Positions 14,794 to 15,335 of a stretch of 15,335 nt of DNA are shown here, one piece after another. This DNA is from DATKMG01 sp035541995 (GTDB taxonomy: Bacteria > Acidobacteriota > Terriglobia > Versatilivoradales > Versatilivoraceae), in the NCBI GenBank assembly GCA_035541995.1, contig DATKMG010000515.1, forward strand, positions 1-15,335. Reading direction: 5' to 3'. How positions within the stretch are numbered: position 1 is the stretch's first letter; each line of letters starts with the position of its first letter. Under the pieces are notes generated by a model that saw nothing but the letters and a program-made list of their open reading frames with translations, had not been told where the DNA came from and made no database searches. Position numbers and translations under genes: made by a program.

Positions 14794-14955
14794 ATCTTAA
14801 ATCTCCCCTAATTGTTGTGATTCAAGTTGCTTCAAACATCAAATCGCCAGGAATACTGCTGTCTCTGGCAAATAAAGTCGAAAGCCGCGGCATAGCGTTG
14901 ATGCGAGGTGCCCGGTTCAATTTGCATCGAAATGCTCAGCGACGCCACCGGTGAC

Positions 14956-15018
14956 GCCCAACGCCAAATTCAGCGGTGGGCCGCCGTGTGGCCCGTCCGC
15001 TGGAATGAATTGTTGGGC
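14956..15018 (-). other. Integron attC recombination site (63 bp)
   Basis: In minus orientation the site starts GCCCAACAATTCATTC (R'', 15018-15012 and beyond), has L'' CAGCGGAC, an inner GGGCC/GGCCC stem, L' CCGCTGAATTTGGC and ends GTTGGGC (R', 14962-14956). Both R boxes match RYYYAAC and GTTRRRY exactly. The CAGCGG and CCGCTG arms pair, with one extra unpaired base between them and the flanking ATT/AAT pairs, as required for single-strand recognition by integron integrases. The start is very close to the textbook aadA-type attC (TAACAATTCGTTCAAGC). It lies 18 bp after the stop of the membrane protein gene, the standard cassette arrangement. Confidence 0.88.
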
Positions 15019-15035
15019 AAATCGTTTCCCATATT

Positions 15036-15335
15036 TCAGAGCCCCCCATAGATGCGACCAAATGCATGCGCAAGCATTACGGCCATGAGCAGGCCCCCCA
15101 ATCCCGCAATGAGAACATGCCTTGTCTGACGCAAATCAAATTGTCCAACGCGGCATACGAGCAAGTAGCCGATAGCAAGGTTGAGCGCGCCCCAAAGTAC
15201 ATTCACCACGGCGGAAGAGAGCCCTTGCCCCGGGGGAGAGGCAAAAGGGCTTTGGAAAGGGTGCCCTGTAACGCCGCTCACAAAATGCGGGATCGCATTT
15301 GTGAGAAAGGCTCCGCCAAAAAAGTAAGAGACGTA
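15036..15335 (-). CDS. Small multi-pass membrane protein, C-terminal part, cassette gene
   Basis: The frame is open to the right edge of the window, so the start lies beyond it; a GTG at 15279-15281 is internal. The 99 visible residues read YVSYFFGGAFLTNAIPHFVS, then GHPFQSPFASPPGQGLSS, then two hydrophobic segments (VVNVLWGALNLAIGYLLVC and VLIAGLGGLLMAVMLAHAFG) around a polar RVGQFDLRQTRH loop. It therefore has at least three membrane helices. Short proteins with this NAIPHFVSG-and-QSPFA pattern are, from memory, conserved hypotheticals. No function can be assigned. The stop at 15036-15038 is followed at once by the attC, so this is the end of one cassette. Confidence 0.75.
   Translation of the reverse strand, partial: YVSYFFGGAFLTNAIPHFVSGVTGHPFQSPFASPPGQGLSSAVVNVLWGALNLAIGYLLVCRVGQFDLRQTRHVLIAGLGGLLMAVMLAHAFGRIYGGL

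Overview
The window looks like chromosomal DNA of a free-living bacterium of moderate G+C content. The mix of gene families suggests an Acidobacteriota-like organism: a tandem-domain M16 peptidase, a ruvX-mltG pair, a Gfo/Idh/MocA protein with the 'putative oxidoreductase C-terminal' fold, glycoside hydrolase relics and a DASS symporter. This placement comes from gene content alone and is tentative.

Left part (1-7.3 kb). A uroporphyrinogen-decarboxylase-like methyltransferase runs in from the left edge. An orphan C-terminal piece of a GH2 glycoside hydrolase follows it directly. A minus-strand cluster then reads ruvX > mltG > M16 peptidase > bioD > flippase-like membrane protein. A near-consensus promoter (TTGACA, 17 bp, TATACT) sits just upstream of ruvX. 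The cluster combines housekeeping functions: Holliday junction processing, peptidoglycan chain termination, periplasmic proteolysis and biotin synthesis.

Middle part (7.3-10.8 kb). On the plus strand a Gfo/Idh/MocA oxidoreductase is followed by a DASS-family anion symporter and by the first third of a GH5-type lipoprotein glycosidase. The GH5 gene breaks off abruptly at about 10.74 kb. Before decay this may have been a small carbohydrate-use locus.

Right part (10.74-15.3 kb). This is an accessory region of a different character. All recognisable coding sequence lies on the minus strand in short genes typical of integron cassettes: an SRPBCC protein, a lipocalin-like hypothetical, a SAM methyltransferase, a MOSC domain protein, a secreted Cys-containing protein and a small membrane protein. 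One convincing attC site (14956-15018), one good attC-like hairpin (13646-13706), one degenerate candidate and two shared half-attC motifs lie between them. No integrase is visible, so the region resembles a decaying cassette array (a CALIN: cluster of attC sites lacking an integrase).

Scattered in this array are two copies of a compound repeat of about 329 bp made of seven successive hairpins with hints of terminal inverted repeats. There are also two relics of GxxExxY family genes, one still carrying the CTCCGTG-type repeat upstream of its start, and a methyltransferase/MOSC chimera that carries a frameshift. The main novelty is the structured repeat, one copy of which appears to form the body of a non-coding cassette, and the dense pile-up of relics around it.
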